Assembly: GCF_000003815.2 (NCBI RefSeq)
Contig: NW_023365802.1
Span: 47,333 to 111,332 of the forward strand
Length of the DNA stretch: 64,000 nt
Source of the DNA: Branchiostoma floridae
Lineage: Eukaryota; Chordata; Leptocardii; Amphioxiformes; Branchiostomatidae
Reading direction: 5' to 3'
The notes under the pieces were generated by a model, which ran no database searches, was not told where the DNA came from, and saw only the letters and a list, made by a program, of their open reading frames with translations. Below, in pieces: positions 33,231 to 45,198 of this stretch. How positions within the stretch are numbered: position 1 is the stretch's first letter; every line of letters begins with the position of its first letter. The translations under genes were made by a program, and so were the position numbers.

Positions 33231-34634
33231 TCACAATATCTTCCGTAAGCAGGTGTTGATTAATGCTTGTACTTTCTTTGTTATGCCAGCTGTTGTTCTC
33301 CATGTCTCAGCACCATACAGTAGAACAGGTTTTACCATGGTGTTGAACATCCGGATCTTGGTGCTGATGTTCAAATCTGAGCATCTCCAGACTTTATCCT
33401 GTTGTTTGAATGCTGTTCTTGCCTTTCCAATCCGTGCCTTTACGTCTGCCTCTGTCCCACCCTGTTTATCCAGGACACTTCCAAGGTAAGTGAAGTTGTT
33501 CACTTCCTCTAGTGGTTCTCCAGCCAGAGTTATGGGACTATTGCAGTAGGTATTGACCTTGAGGATCTTAGTTTTTCCGCTGTGGATCTTGAGGCCTAGG
33601 GTAGCTGAGCATTTGTCAATGGAGCAGGTCTTCTCTTGCACCTGCTGCTGTGCATGGGAGAGGAGTGCCAAGTCATCTGCGAAATCCAGATCGTCCAACC
33701 ATTTCCCAGCTGTCCATCTTATCCCGTTGTTCCTGCCATCAGTAGATGTCTTCATACACCAATCTATGGCCAAAAGGAACAGGAATGGGGACAGTAGGCA
33801 TCCTTGCCTTACCCCAGTCCGCACTTGGAAAGCATCTGTGAGTTGTTGACCATGGATTACCCTGCACGACATCCCTTCATAGGAGTTCTTGATGATGTTG
33901 GTAATTTTTTCGGGTATGCCATAGTGCCTCAGTAGTTTCCATAGTGACTGTCTGTCCAGGCTGTCAAATGCTTTCTCATAATCAATAAAGTTGATGTAGA
34001 GGGGTGAATTCCATTCGATGGACTGTTCTAAGATGATTCTGAGTGTGGTGATCTGGTCTGTGCAGGATCTGTTCTTCCTAAACCCAGCCTGTTGGTCACG
34101 GAGGTGTGGGTCCACGGCATCTCTCATCCTGTTCAGGAGGACTCTATTGAAGACCTTGCTCGGGACTGAGAGAAGTGTGATTCCCCTGTAGTTGGCGCAG
34201 GAGCTAAGGTCTCCCTTCTTTGGCAGCTTGATGATGTGCCCCACCTTCCTCTCCTGGGGGATCTCTTCTTTCTCCCATATGCATTGAAACAGTGGGTAGA
34301 ACATCCCCACACAAGTCTCCACATCTGCCTTCAAGGCTTCTGCTGGGATGTTGTCTGGGCCTGATGCTCTCCCATTCTTCAGTTGCATGACAGCTCTCTG
34401 GACCTCCTCTTTTGTTGGGGGTCCACAGTCAATTTCCAGGTCACTGACTGCTTGGCTGATGTCTGCAGTTTCCCTTGGAGATGGTCTGTTTAGTAGTTCT
34501 TCGAAATACTGTGCCCATCTGTGTTTTTGTCCTTCCATGTCCTGGATGGTATTTCCATCACTGTCCTTTACAGGTCTGTCTGACTGTGTGCGTTTACCGG
34601 AGAGTTTCTTGATTGTAGTATATAGCTCTCTCAT
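33231..34634 (-). pseudogene. Reverse transcriptase of RTE-like LINE (467-aa open frame)
   Basis: Uninterrupted frame of 467 codons with RT blocks in order: KNGRASGPDNIPAEALK, the finger motif NYRGITLLSVPSKVFNRVL, QAGFRKNRSCTDQI, the palm INFIDYEKAFDSLDR, VRTGVRQGCLLSPFLFLL, the catalytic box FADDLALLSH and GLKIHSGKTKILK, then thumb YLGSVLDKQGGTEADVK. The frame stops after NTCLRKIL, where intact relatives continue. The tail resumes in another frame at 33081, so there is at least one inactivating change. This is the least decayed transposon ORF in the window, suggesting a fairly recent insertion. Confidence 0.9.
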
Positions 34635-34679
34635 GTTGCCATGGCGGGCTGCTTCCTCCGCTTCTGTCGCCAGTGTCTC

Positions 34680-34779
34680 NNNNNNNNNNNNNNNNNNNNN
34701 NNNNNNNNNNNNNNNNNNNNNNNNNNNNNNNNNNNNNNNNNNNNNNNNNNNNNNNNNNNNNNNNNNNNNNNNNNNNNNN
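34680..34779. other. Assembly gap (100 N)
   Basis: Gap within the LINE between the endonuclease linker and the reverse transcriptase. Confidence 0.99.
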
Positions 34780-35482
34780 TGTGTCTCTTAACTGCATTGT
34801 GTGCTTCTACATATTCTTCATGTGCTTGTGATTTTCCAGCTCGTGTGCGGGAGTTGTTCATTACTGCTTTCTTCTTCTTTCTGTCCTCTACTTTTTCCAG
34901 GGTTTCAGTTGAGATCCACTCCTTGTGCTGTTGTCTCTTTTTGCCCAGCACTTTCTGGCATGTAGATGTTATTATCTCCTTTATTCCCTCCCACTTCTCC
35001 TCAATCGGGTCTTCAGTGGGGTCTTCTGCCATGTTCTCTGCATCTTGCAGGACCTGGAACCGGTTAGACAGTGTGATCCGGAATTCTTCTAGCTTGTCTG
35101 CTTCCTTGAGAACTGTGGTGTCGTACTTTATGCTGTCTCTTCTGTTGTGGCCTGTCCAGTTGCTCCTTAGTTTTAGCCTTAAGCTGGTGGTGGTCTGAAG
35201 AGACGTCAGCTCCTCGCTTGACCCGAACATTCTGGAGGGATCTTCTAAACTTCTTCCCTATACAAATATGGTCGATTTGGTTTTCTGTGAACCCATCAGG
35301 TGATGTCCAAGTGGCTTTATGTATCCTTTTGTGTTGAAACATACTTCCACCTATGACTAGGTTGCTTGTAGCACACATGTTGGCAAACCTCTCCCCATTG
35401 TCATTCATTGTGCCTAAGCCTTCTTTTCCCATGATGGACTCGAAGCCTTGGTTGTTATTTCCTGCCTTGGCGTTTAGGTCCT

Positions 35483-35693
35483 GCAAGCCTGTCTGTCTTC
35501 TCTCTCTCTGTCTGTTTGTAAATCTGTCTAACTTCCTCTTTGTCTGTGTCCCTCCTGTCTGTCTGCAAGCCTGTCTGCCTCTCTTTCTGTCTGTCTGCAA
35601 CCCTGTCTGGCTTTCTCTTTGTATGTCTTCCTCCCTGTCTGTCTGCAAGCCTGTCTGTCTTCCTCTCTTTCCGAGTGCAACCCTGTCTTCTCT
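35483..35693. repeat. 32-bp minisatellite array D (end of B/C/D array)
   Basis: Last 210 bp of the CTGTCTGTCTGC array, to the right of the LINE insertion. It ends at GCAACCCTGTCTTCTC, after which unique sequence begins. Confidence 0.95.
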
Positions 35694-38454
35694 GTTGACT
35701 TAAGATGGCCCAGGGCATATGAGCACGACTTTCAAAGTCCTGTAGGAAAATTGTCATAACTCCGTCATAGAAGATTGAAAATGCCTCAAATCTGGTGAAT
35801 ACGGAAAACACAACTATAGAAATGCAAACATGAGTCATTTATGAAGTTACATACTCTGAATTTTGAGATATCACAATTTATTATGATGTATAATTTTTCA
35901 ACAAAATGTAGTCTAGAAAACCATTCCCAACACGCAAATTACATGAAATTTTTTAGTACATACTGACATATGTTCCCTTTCAGAACTAGTGAGATTTATT
36001 GAGAAACATGCTCCTGCTCTGTTGTAATATAAATAAATATTGATTTTTTTCACATTTATGCATATAGTTTTAGGGTACCCTTTACTATAATCACCTTATA
36101 ACTCAAACCAAAGACCATATACAATATATTCAACTACATCTGAGTGTAGAACAGGACGTTTCCAACGATTTAATTTCCTTTTAAGTCATTGCTACCGTTT
36201 TCTACAAAGGTTTGAAGTTTGTACCATCAATTTTTACCCTGTAAGCCATGTTTTAGTAAATCTGCCCATCACTCAACGTGACAGGTCGTAATTAGCACCT
36301 CCATGGGAAGAAATTAGCTGTAATTCGCACTTGTGCCATAACAAAAGAACCAAGGTTTATTGTTTATTGTTATGCGTAGACTAGTCTGTTGGTATAAACA
36401 GTTGTTTTGTAGCAAGATTGTTATTATGCTCATAGAACGAGAAAAGTTTTAGTCAATGTTAGAGAATAAGTCTCTCTATTTACATTGAAGATGGATTCTA
36501 CAAGATGCACATCCAGAAAGCCGTACAAAATGTAAAAGTAGGGCATTTTGGCCCCGCAGCGCGGCTTCGAATCCCTGGTGTCAAGAGACTGTACTATTGG
36601 GCAAAAACTCAGCAAAATTCGCTCAAAACAAGTCCGACTTGGCCTCTGTTGCAGTCTTCGAACGGGGCTTGTTTTTATTGGGGATGGGGCGTTGGCGTTG
36701 GTTCGCGATTTTCAACGTTTAGCTACGTGCGCCGGGAAAGGGGTTTTGCCCAAGAAGCTTGGTTTGCCGAGAAAGGGAGTTTGCCGTGGCATAAGATAGC
36801 ATCATAAGCTTGGGAAGGAAGGCGGAGGCTAATGAAACTCCTTACTAATACTATCTTATGCTACCGCAAGTTCTACTTGGGGATAAGTTATATAGCTCAG
36901 ATATTAACCCCCTTGCTCAATACATTACAACCTCCTTGACTCAACACTGCCAAACTGGGGTATGAAATAACCCTTCTTGGTCCAACATTTTTTTTCGAAC
37001 GCACCAGAATAGAACAGAGAGAGAAATTGTGTGCTTTGAGAAGTAAAACATAATATGGGTTGCTATAGTTTGCATGAAATTAGTGTATAAAACTGACCAT
37101 GAGAACAACAAATCATTAGAGAATACTATGCAATCTACAGCCATAATGATTCTGGCCTGTCGCCATGTTTGTTATCATTACTGATTAGAATGTTTGTTTA
37201 GGGCTGTCAGAGTAAAATTGCCTATGATGAAAAGAATTTGAAATCCACCGAAATGCATGTACAGTATACTTCGATGTGTAAACTTTTGTACAAAAACGTG
37301 AAAAAAGTGACATTGGTCTCCTCCTTCTTTATTTCCCCCAAGACAATTGGACAAAAGTTGTGTTATTTGGAGGTTGGTCCAGGCAGACAACCATACATAT
37401 GATCTAGGCCAACAAAGGAAAATAACCACACTAATTCAACTCGTATGTTCTTTTCTTTTTATAGCTAGAATCCTGTGCTTCCCTTATCAGAAACGCCCGT
37501 GTTGGTAAAATGCCCTTTCCCCGGCCGTTATATTGGGCAAAAAAGTCTGGTCATTTAGGGCAAGGAGTTTATATAGAAATATATAGGGTGTCTTCTATTT
37601 AATGTGTTTATGTTGTGCCGTGCTCTTTTGCACTTTACCTGAAGCACTTCAAGTATGATGCATAACATTTTTGATAAATGTTTATAGAGCAGCGGGAGTG
37701 GTTAAAACTTTCAGAAGCATGTCAAATACTTCAAACATCTATCTGAGTATGAGACTGTGATTTTTTTCCCATCTTTTGTATAGGTTAGATTGTAGTTCTC
37801 CCTGGTTGTGAAGAAGGTACTTTTTGTTTGTCGTTCACACTCGGACAGAGACAAAAGACCAGACTACACATACTCCGTGGCAAATACAACTTTTACAATG
37901 GCTGTAAAATGTTTGCTCAGCTGTGATTGACAAACTCAAAAGTGTCATATTTAAGTGTCAAATTTATGGTTAAAGAAAATGAATCAATAAGAATAAAGAA
38001 ATGACGATTAGAAAATAGATTAAAAGTTAATCAAAGCGCGTGCATTCCCATATCCCCATTCAGCGTTTCACAGATGTGTATTGTTTCTTGTTTTGCCGAA
38101 ATCATTAGTGGCCATGAACCAGTATTCTGTATGTATAAGCACACGACTGTCTTGTCCTTTCCTTTGCACTTCCTCAGATTTTAGAAATTGAGTGCGAGCA
38201 ATTACCTCACCAGGACAGATTAGCGCCTGATTGGGATGCAAAGTGAAGGCGGGACACTGGGTGGCAATTATCACTCAAACTACTGCATATTTACAAGCTA
38301 TGTGCTCGCACTTGGCTCATTTCAATATCCAAGTACCTAATAATCATATTTAAATGAAATATCTGGCAAGGCAGACCTGGGCAATCTTAAGTGAATGGAG
38401 AAGTTGTAGACGTTAAAAGTTTAGATGCAGGACTTCCAGGTTCAAAAATAGCGT
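35694..38454. other. No confident gene
   Basis: AT-rich sequence. A GC-richer patch at 36540-36810 contains an open frame and a B-box-like GGCTTCGAATCCC but no A box or domain. No exon with a matching splice pair was found. Confidence 0.4.
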
Positions 38455-38612
38455 ACTACCTTTTATCGTATCTTTGTTGAATGAATCTTAATGTAGTTTT
38501 AACAAATGCTTTATGTATCATACAGCAATTCAGCCTTGTATGGCTGCTATGTTATGTACATGTACTTGCGCACTTGTTTGGCGCTAATAAACCAGTCATT
38601 CATTCATTCAAA
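38455..38612 (+). mobile_element. 3' end of a CR1/L2-like LINE
   Basis: Plus-strand sequence ending GCGCTAATAAACCAG followed by TCATTCATTCATTCA at about 38595-38612. A polyadenylation-like signal with a TTCA tetranucleotide tail is characteristic of CR1/L2 LINE 3' ends. No ORF remains; the left limit is uncertain. Confidence 0.5.
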
Positions 38613-40079
38613 ATAATTCGGCGAAGGTAAGGGGTCGTGGAACTCTAGTTTAAATATCTTACAGCACCAAGACAATTTCTTTACTTAACTTGTGTAATGA
38701 CAACTGATATTGACTGTATCTCATCGGTTAGAAATTAAGGAAAAATTTCTTTCAGTGCGTTATTATTAAGGCATGCTCAGTACCAAATACAATTCGATTG
38801 TGTATCGACAACAATCGTTACCCCTAACTAACCTGTCCTTTATGTACTGTATATTTATTTCTGCCCTTAAAAGTAAGACACTCGCGATATTTCTACTTTA
38901 AAGTCCGCTGTAACAATTTCATATTCATGGCTTAATTTCGTCGCCCAGTAATCATTGATATAAGTGCAAATATCTATTGTTAACAAAATCATGCTAATGG
39001 ATCAAAAGCACCTCCTAGCAATGTTAATACGAAGCACAACTGTTACAGTTCAAAGACAGGCGTCGCCCTGATAATAGCTTTCTGCTATGCCTGAGCAACG
39101 CTTTGGCAATACGCGTATAATATACCGAGAACGAACTGCTCATCATGTTCGATTGGGGTAGTGTGATCTTGGAAAGCTTCCCGAGTGCAGGAATCCATAT
39201 ATAACGACATCACAATTGATGACGTCTATGCTAGCACCACTTTTATTTTAGTATACCAAAGGTCAACAGCTGATTACAGAAGATCAAAAATAAAACTAAT
39301 CGATTCTCAACTCCATCAATATGAACCGTTTTGATTGTGGCGTTCAGAACCAATGACAGACGAGTATCTGTGATTAAATCGTAAAGATCGCTTATTTTAT
39401 CTTTGTGTGGATAGCGATCCCCGCACGACAACTGTTTTCGGTACATCTTTGTGTGTGCGTGGCTGTGTGCGTATATGTATGCGTGCGCCCGTGTATGTGT
39501 GTGCGTTTGTGCTTGTACATGTGTGTTTGGTGCACAGAAGCTTGTACGTCTGTGTGTGTGGTGCACCGAGTGGTTCCAAGAGGCATCATGACGACTCTCC
39601 TGTAAACTTGTGTTGAGCGAACTTTAAATTTCAACTAAAGCGAAACCCTATCATTGCCTCTGCTCAAACAGAAGCAGCTCGTGACTGTAGCAAAGATACT
39701 TATCACAGCCAACTGCGTCTATCAATCGAAAGAGTGGCCAAGCACGAGTTATCCTCCTCTGAAGTTATGAACAAAAGTCCCACTGCAGATCGAAACAAGC
39801 CACCAGGGGGCCCAAACTTACACGACTTACTCCCTGCCAAAAGACGCATTCACTACTCAAAATCATGAACCTGGCACTTGAGGAAAATTTTACCACCAAC
39901 TTTGATCCTCCGCAGCTGTACCGTAACTTGCCGCTAGAAGGCCCGTCTTCTATGAAGTGTTGAAGGATTTAGAGTGTAGAACGTGCTTTGTCAAAAGAAA
40001 GTGGACGTTTGGCATTTTATGAAGGCATTCGATAACTCAAAGTTCGCTATCCTTTCTAAAGTATTTAGTTTTAGACGTT
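38613..40079. other. No gene; GT-rich low-complexity patch
   Basis: Holds an imperfect (GT)n tract at about 39450-39575 whose open frames are compositional. The stretch 39680-40079 may contain decayed 5' parts of the LINE that follows, but I cannot assign motifs. Confidence 0.4.
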
Positions 40080-40830
40080 AGCCTGGGCTCTACCAGCCGA
40101 AGATACGGTATGGAAGTCAGCCTTGAGAAGACCAAGTGCCTTGTGACTGGCCCGTCAGACACAGTACAGGTTACAGTGAGAGGCACTGACCTAGAACAGG
40201 TTAGTGAATTTACATACCTGGGCTCCCTTCAGACAGAGGACTGCAGTTCTGTGAGGGAGATAAAGGTCAGGATAGCCAAGGCAACCTCTGTACTGTCGAG
40301 ACTTAAGCACATTTGGAATAGTCACAACATCTCCCCGCCAACTAAAATCCAACTTCTACGTTCCCTTGTGCTATCAATTTTCTTGTATGGCGCCAAGGCT
40401 TGGACTTTAAATGCAGAGATTGTAAAACGGATAAACGCATTCGAGATGAACTGCTACCGAAGACTACTTCGTGTCCACTGGTCAACTCACACTTCTAACA
40501 GAGAAGTCATGCAGCGTGTTAATACCCTCGTCGGCCCACGTCCAAGTTTTTTTGTCATTAGTGAAAAAGAAGAAACTACAATGGTTTGGCCCTGCCACAA
40601 GAGCAAATGGTACTTTGACCCACACTATACTCGAAGGAAGGGCGGAGGGTCAAAGACCTAGGGGACGCCCACGTCGGACTTGGACTAGTGATTTGAAAGA
40701 ATGGACGGGACAAACAATCCACGATCTGGCAACCTTGGCTGAGGACAGACAAAGGTGGAAAACTTATGTTGATGGAAGTGCTGCCCCTACGGCCGGTGAG
40801 GCTATTGGACCGGTGAGGTGAGGTGAGGAT
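40080..40830 (+). mobile_element. LINE reverse transcriptase C-terminal fragment
   Basis: Plus-strand frame from about 40080 includes MEVSLEKTKCLVTG, LEQVSEFTYLGSL, IKVRIAKATSVLSRLKHIW, LRSLVLSIFLYGAKAWTL and INAFEMNCYRRLLRVHW, the RT thumb and connection region of non-LTR elements. Around 40520-40560 the frame shifts, and continues as KKKLQWFGPATRANG, GRPRRTWTSDLKEWTG and LAEDRQRWKTY. The 3' end has a (GGTGA)n tail at 40813-40829. The palm domain with its catalytic box is missing, so the copy is 5'-truncated and dead. Confidence 0.85.
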
Positions 40831-41197
40831 ACATACTAAAGGTGTCAATGACTACAAACATAAGGAGTATAAATGCAGTATAGTGCTTCTGAAACACAAG
40901 TTAAGAGAAATAACCTACTTCATATATTCACCGAAGGGTGGCTGTATTGTTCACACCAGCCAGACGATTGGATTAATACAAAAGATCCCCGCCAATATTG
41001 GCGGGGTTGTGTCAGAATGAAACTATGGAAGCAAACTTCAATTTTGAACACTACTAGATAATAGACTGATGGTAAAAAAGGGCGTGTTCACGTATGAAAG
41101 CAGCTGGCGTAATAGTCAGATAAACGTCACCCTTTTGAAGTTCAGGTAGGTAGAATGTACTTGTTGCTAATCTTATAGTCGTTTGACTGAATCGTTA
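40831..41197. other. No feature seen
   Basis: Unique-looking spacer with a small palindrome CCCCGCCAATATTGGCGGGG at about 40986-41005. Confidence 0.4.
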
Positions 41198-42152
41198 TTA
41201 ACCCTATTCAGACCGGGGGGGGGGCTTTTGAGGCCCGCGCCAACTTCGATGTCCTATAACGCCAGAACGACTTACGCTAGAGCCACCAAATTTGGTGAGT
41301 TTTCCTAAAATATTGTTGGCAACAATTTCACGAAGTTTGACAAATTTTCCATTTTTTCGTGTTGCCATGGCAACCGTTTGTTGACAGGCTGTTTTGCCAA
41401 AAATCACTATTTTTGGTTCTAACAATGTATTTTTCACATTTATTTGCTATATTACTGATATTTTGTTACATAAATAAAATCTTATACTATTTAGCATATC
41501 TTTCATAATTATATATGCATAAATTATGCTAATTTGATGACGTCATCAGCCCAAAATCCAAGATGGCGGACCGTTTGGCCAGATCAAGAATAACAAGCTA
41601 ATTATCCCTGAAAATTTGTAACTACCTGGTATTTTTCATCAAAAACCATCTAAATAAATGAATAGAGTCTATTTCCATTGCCCTTTGTGATTATTTGTTG
41701 CAAAAAAAGTATTTTTCAAAATTCAAGGTGGTGGATATAATATGGCGGAGCCCAACTGGTATCTTAGATGTGCATGACGTCATTTAATGACGTCATTTTG
41801 ACGTCATTGATGTTGCTATTGGCAACGCAAGTCGTAATAAACATTATTATTCTGTTATCTGCACTTTTTGTTACATTTTTGTAGAATAACTTGAAGTTTT
41901 GTGAGAATACCCTTTTTTCATGGGTCCGGCCAATATAATCAAAATGATGACGTCATAATTACGTCATCTTACGTCAACGTAACGTCAAACGTAAAATACT
42001 TGCCAGATATTATGTCGATATCATGTCCTAAAAATTTTGTGGCCTTACGGTACGTCGTTTCAGAGTTATAGGACTTCAAAGTGGAGGGCCTCAAAAGCCC
42101 CCCCCCCCCCGGTCCAGGGATGACCAAAAAAGCCCGGTCTGAATAGGGTTAA
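41198..42152 (+). mobile_element. TTAA-flanked non-autonomous DNA transposon, copy 1
   Basis: Flanked by TTAA at 41198-41201 and 42149-42152. Termini are CCCTATTCAGACCGG and its inverse; inside them inverted GGCTTTTGAGGCCC/GGGCCTCAAAAGCCC-type arms contain poly-G and poly-C runs. The body is AT-rich with many GACGTCA blocks and no ORF. A TTAA target is the rule for piggyBac and Kolobok elements. A second copy lies in inverted orientation at 57131-57955. Confidence 0.85.
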
Positions 42153-43100
42153 GACATGTATACGACATTGAACGGATCCCATTGTCAGTCATAAAAATAA
42201 ACAAGTTCGGGTAAATCTTAAAACTTATTGGTTATTTGTGGTAATGATGTCATGCTTACCGGACATGCGCACCGGTCATACGATAACATGTTGTTGGAAT
42301 TCTGAACAAAATTGTGCCTTACGGACTTGTGAAGTGATGTGAGCATCACCTCAACCTTTGTTCCCTGTTACCTGTACTACATAATTTTGGGACTGCGGTA
42401 GTTTGAATCAAGTCACTTAGAATAAGCACTGAACTTTCACATTGCCCTGATTATTCCAACTAATACACATAATCTGAATTTATTAATATAAAAAAGGCTA
42501 GATATGCTTCAAGTATGCAATTTCACTTTGTTAACTTAATAAGAAAAAGGCTTCAGTGACCTCAAATATCGGACTATGCCTTTTTGAAAACCTGTGTTCA
42601 ACTAACTTTCATACGCTAGGAACATGCGATAGTTTCAAAGTTCAAACACAATATCTTATTTGGCAAGCGTGAAACGTATATAATAAACACTGTTCTCGAT
42701 TTTGAACATATACAGGCTTTTAGGAACTGGTGATCCCAGTCTACTGTTGAATTTGGTACAGTTTAAAACAACTCGTACCGCATCTATTTAAGCAGAAGGA
42801 GACAAATAGTCCCTTTTTTGCCGTGGGCATTGGCAGGGTTGTACCAATCTGACATTTCGGAGGGGGGATAGGCTTTGCCCGAAGGACATGCACAGAACGA
42901 AAACAATAACTACTTAATTTTAATCTTAATACTAGTGCCTATTACCGTTTAATATGCAACGTTTGGATAAATAGATATACGCAACATTTCTTTTCATTGA
43001 GTTATTCATTCAAACTTATTAAAATCGTTATTCTTTACTCAGATCTTCACAAAATCTGTACTGTGGCAGATGTTTTGTCTTAAGGAACACACGCACAAAG

Positions 43101-43101
<1 letters not shown>
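42153..43101. other. No feature seen
   Basis: AT-rich sequence without recognisable genes or repeats. Confidence 0.4.

Positions 43102-43163
<62 letters not shown>
43102..43163. repeat. (CA)n microsatellite
   Basis: About 31 uninterrupted CA dinucleotides. Confidence 0.99.
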
Positions 43164-43166
<3 letters not shown>

Positions 43167-44835
43167 TCACAGACATACAAACACACATATACACTATTGT
43201 GAACAGACGAATAATTAAAACCATCCAGCTACTTTTCGTTATGGCGTTTAATACCCTCTCAGAGCCCTTAGAAATCCCAAAATTTAATGCTACAAGTTAC
43301 TATAATTGCGATGGCTAACCCAAGAAAGCTAAAAAAATTCGGGTTTGTATTTGCATAAAGCACTCATTCACTGAAGTCGAAGATGATGCACTGAATGTAA
43401 ATAGGACGTACTGGGAGGCTACCAGGGCTACGGAAAGAAAAAAAATTCATCTCTGTGAATTGTGGTCAAATTTAGCAAATGTGTTCAAAAATGTCTTTTT
43501 CCGTGGTTACCTTGACTTTATTCGATCTAGATAAAAGTATACTTAGTAAAAACGGTTTTGATATAAAACACCAGGTAACCAAATTCATACCATAATGACT
43601 ATGCAAACGTCCTGCGTAAGAGTAAAACATCAGGACGACAAGTATTTGGTCCATAAACCGTACTTTATTGCCACCTTGATTAATAGGAGTACAGATAATA
43701 GAATAAGTAAGAAAGTCTGCAAATGCGTCTATCCAGATAATGTCAATTTTGCGTGTTTCTCACAATATCATCAACACATCGTTTTCTTCGCTTGTTCTGA
43801 TGACGTTCTGATGACGTTCTGATGACGATGACCGCATCAAAAGGTAAAGGCCATACGGTTTGGTGGCAACAATTCCTGTTAAATCAATTCATTCACATTC
43901 ACTTTCAAATCGTTGTTTTTTAAGATATACTGTTAGATGATCGTATCGCATTAAAGTGATGTTATCGTTACCACGTACATCTAAACAGAAACTTTTTGGG
44001 AAGACTAAAAAAAAGTTTTCTAATGTCATATATGTCATGCCATAACTAAATGGAAACCAATGTAAGTGAAGTATATATTTTGGTCTTAGGACGACTGGGA
44101 TAATTACGTGTTATAAAGTAGTAATTTGTTTATTCTGAAAGTTCAAGATGTACTGAAAGTTGGGAAAGCAAAAAAAAACTGTCTACTCATTTTCTGACAT
44201 TTGACACCCAAAACTTAATGTGCCAATTGTGTACATGTGTTTCAAAATTTGTAACCATCTAGCTGTTTATCAAATAATTCCCCAGAAGGATTTTAATTGT
44301 CGAGAGAAAAACAAAACATCGATGCTACAACCTTATCAATGATTATACAGAATAGTCTTGAAGACGCAAAAATGGATACAGCAACCTTGAAAAAGCTAGT
44401 ACAATGTAAGCAAGTACAGAATGAAATTGACATGAAACTTTATCTTAATTTGTAAGATGTGCTTAAAACTTCGGGGCTCAGACTACAGTGATTTAATGTA
44501 AAGGAAGTCAGGAAGCATACGCCTTGTTCATGATGATTTGTCACCATTCTTCAGCCAGAACAACATTGGGGGTCCATGGCGCAAAGGCAACCTACAGGGG
44601 TGAACAGTACTGTTTCAATATTAAAATAGTAAAGTGAAGTCGTCAAAATATCATGAATGAGCAACTTTTAGCATTTAGCATTGATAACTTCACACCAAAT
44701 ATAGAAATGCTCATAATAAACTTACAAGTATAAATTATGTTTTTGAGTTGTTGTACATCAAGTATATATGTATGTGATATTGTTTCGTCTAATTGTCACT
44801 ATAAAAATGTAAGTGTGGTTTTTAGCCATAAAGAT
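43164..44835. other. No gene seen
   Basis: AT-rich sequence; open frames lack motifs. A short perfect direct repeat TGATGACGTTC lies near 43798-43825. Confidence 0.4.
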
Positions 44836-45012
44836 TTAGTATGTTATAATGCTCGTACGTGGTGCCAGGTCACGAGGCTTGCGCTCTACATTGGCCCGGA
44901 TGTTGTTGTCGTCACCATCCTGTTTGGGGAGGATCACTCCAGCATCAGCACCATCCGGCATCATGGCCGCCAAGGCGATCAGCAGGAGAAGAAGCTTCAG
45001 GTTTCCCTTCAT
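44836..45012 (-). CDS. Predicted small secreted peptide (58 aa)
   Basis: Minus-strand frame of 58 codons ending in TAA. The N-terminus is a textbook signal peptide, MKGNLKLLLLLIALAAMMP followed by DGADA, with likely cleavage near residue 24. The predicted mature part (about 34 aa) starts GVILPKQDGDDNN, has no cysteines, and contains an Arg-Lys pair at 44-45. The ATG is preceded by a possible splice acceptor (CTTGCATTAG|GTGAAAG), so a 5' UTR exon probably lies upstream. This start context resembles that of the gene at 1176 (AG|GTTGAAGATG). GC content is higher than in the flanks, as expected of coding sequence. A donor before the stop could splice it to another exon. Function unknown; a peptide hormone, antimicrobial peptide or small matrix protein are all possible. 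Confidence 0.55.
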   Translation of the reverse strand: MKGNLKLLLLLIALAAMMPDGADAGVILPKQDGDDNNIRANVERKPRDLAPRTSIITY

Positions 45013-45063
45013 CTTTCACCTAATGCAAGGTAAAAAGTTATAGTTTACTTATATAAAAGCTTG

Positions 45064-45198
45064 TTAATTAAGGGTTGTTTTATTTGGTGGTTCTAGCAAA
45101 GGACCATGCGTTAAGGGGGCACACACCAGTTTATTTGGGGGTTCAAATGGAGGCGGCACACCCTCAAGTCTAGCGACCATCTCTTCCAGGGAATTATC
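45064..45198 (-). CDS. Possible terminal exon of a second small peptide gene
   Basis: A good acceptor (TATTTTCCTTCAG|GATAATTCC) at 45198 opens a 44-codon frame to TAA at 45064-45066. It begins DNSLEEMVARLEG, contains EPPNK twice (PFEPPNK, LLEPPNK) and one cysteine. The start recalls exon 2 of the 838-1176 gene, which begins DNSEWKEQQ and has LLKELEG; in both, a potential donor falls at the LEG codon. I found no signal-peptide exon upstream within 1 kb. It may belong to a tandem relative of the 44836-45012 gene or be its alternative exon. The two AATAAA motifs within it could also serve as polyadenylation signals. Confidence 0.33.
   Translation of the reverse strand, partial: DNSLEEMVARLEGVPPPFEPPNKLVCAPLTHGPLLEPPNKTTLN

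Larger units (their letters stand above)
32890..35482 (-). mobile_element. RTE-like LINE inserted in the minisatellite, 5'-truncated
   Basis: Minus-strand non-LTR element. From its 5' side: the C-terminal part of an APE-type endonuclease (35460-35200; DLNAKAGN, TWTSPDGFTENQIDHIC and SSDHH), a linker interrupted by a gap (34680-34779), a reverse transcriptase (33231-34634), and a C-terminal tail (32899-33081; GKRKRGRPRNTWRRSLEADV). The 3' end carries a TAAGTAAG microsatellite tail leading into CTCT-rich repeat. The first half of the endonuclease is missing, and 32-bp repeat units abut both ends (array C below 32890, array D above 35482). This shows insertion into the array. Clade is by motif style. 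Confidence 0.9.

Noticed and set aside
36505-36807. 100-codon frame and B-box-like GGCTTCGAATCCC, possible gene or tRNA
   Set aside because: No A box or cloverleaf and no protein motif; frames overlap without splice sites.
39392-39634. Open frames over the GT-rich tract and the CA microsatellite at 43 kb
   Set aside because: Low-complexity dinucleotide translations.
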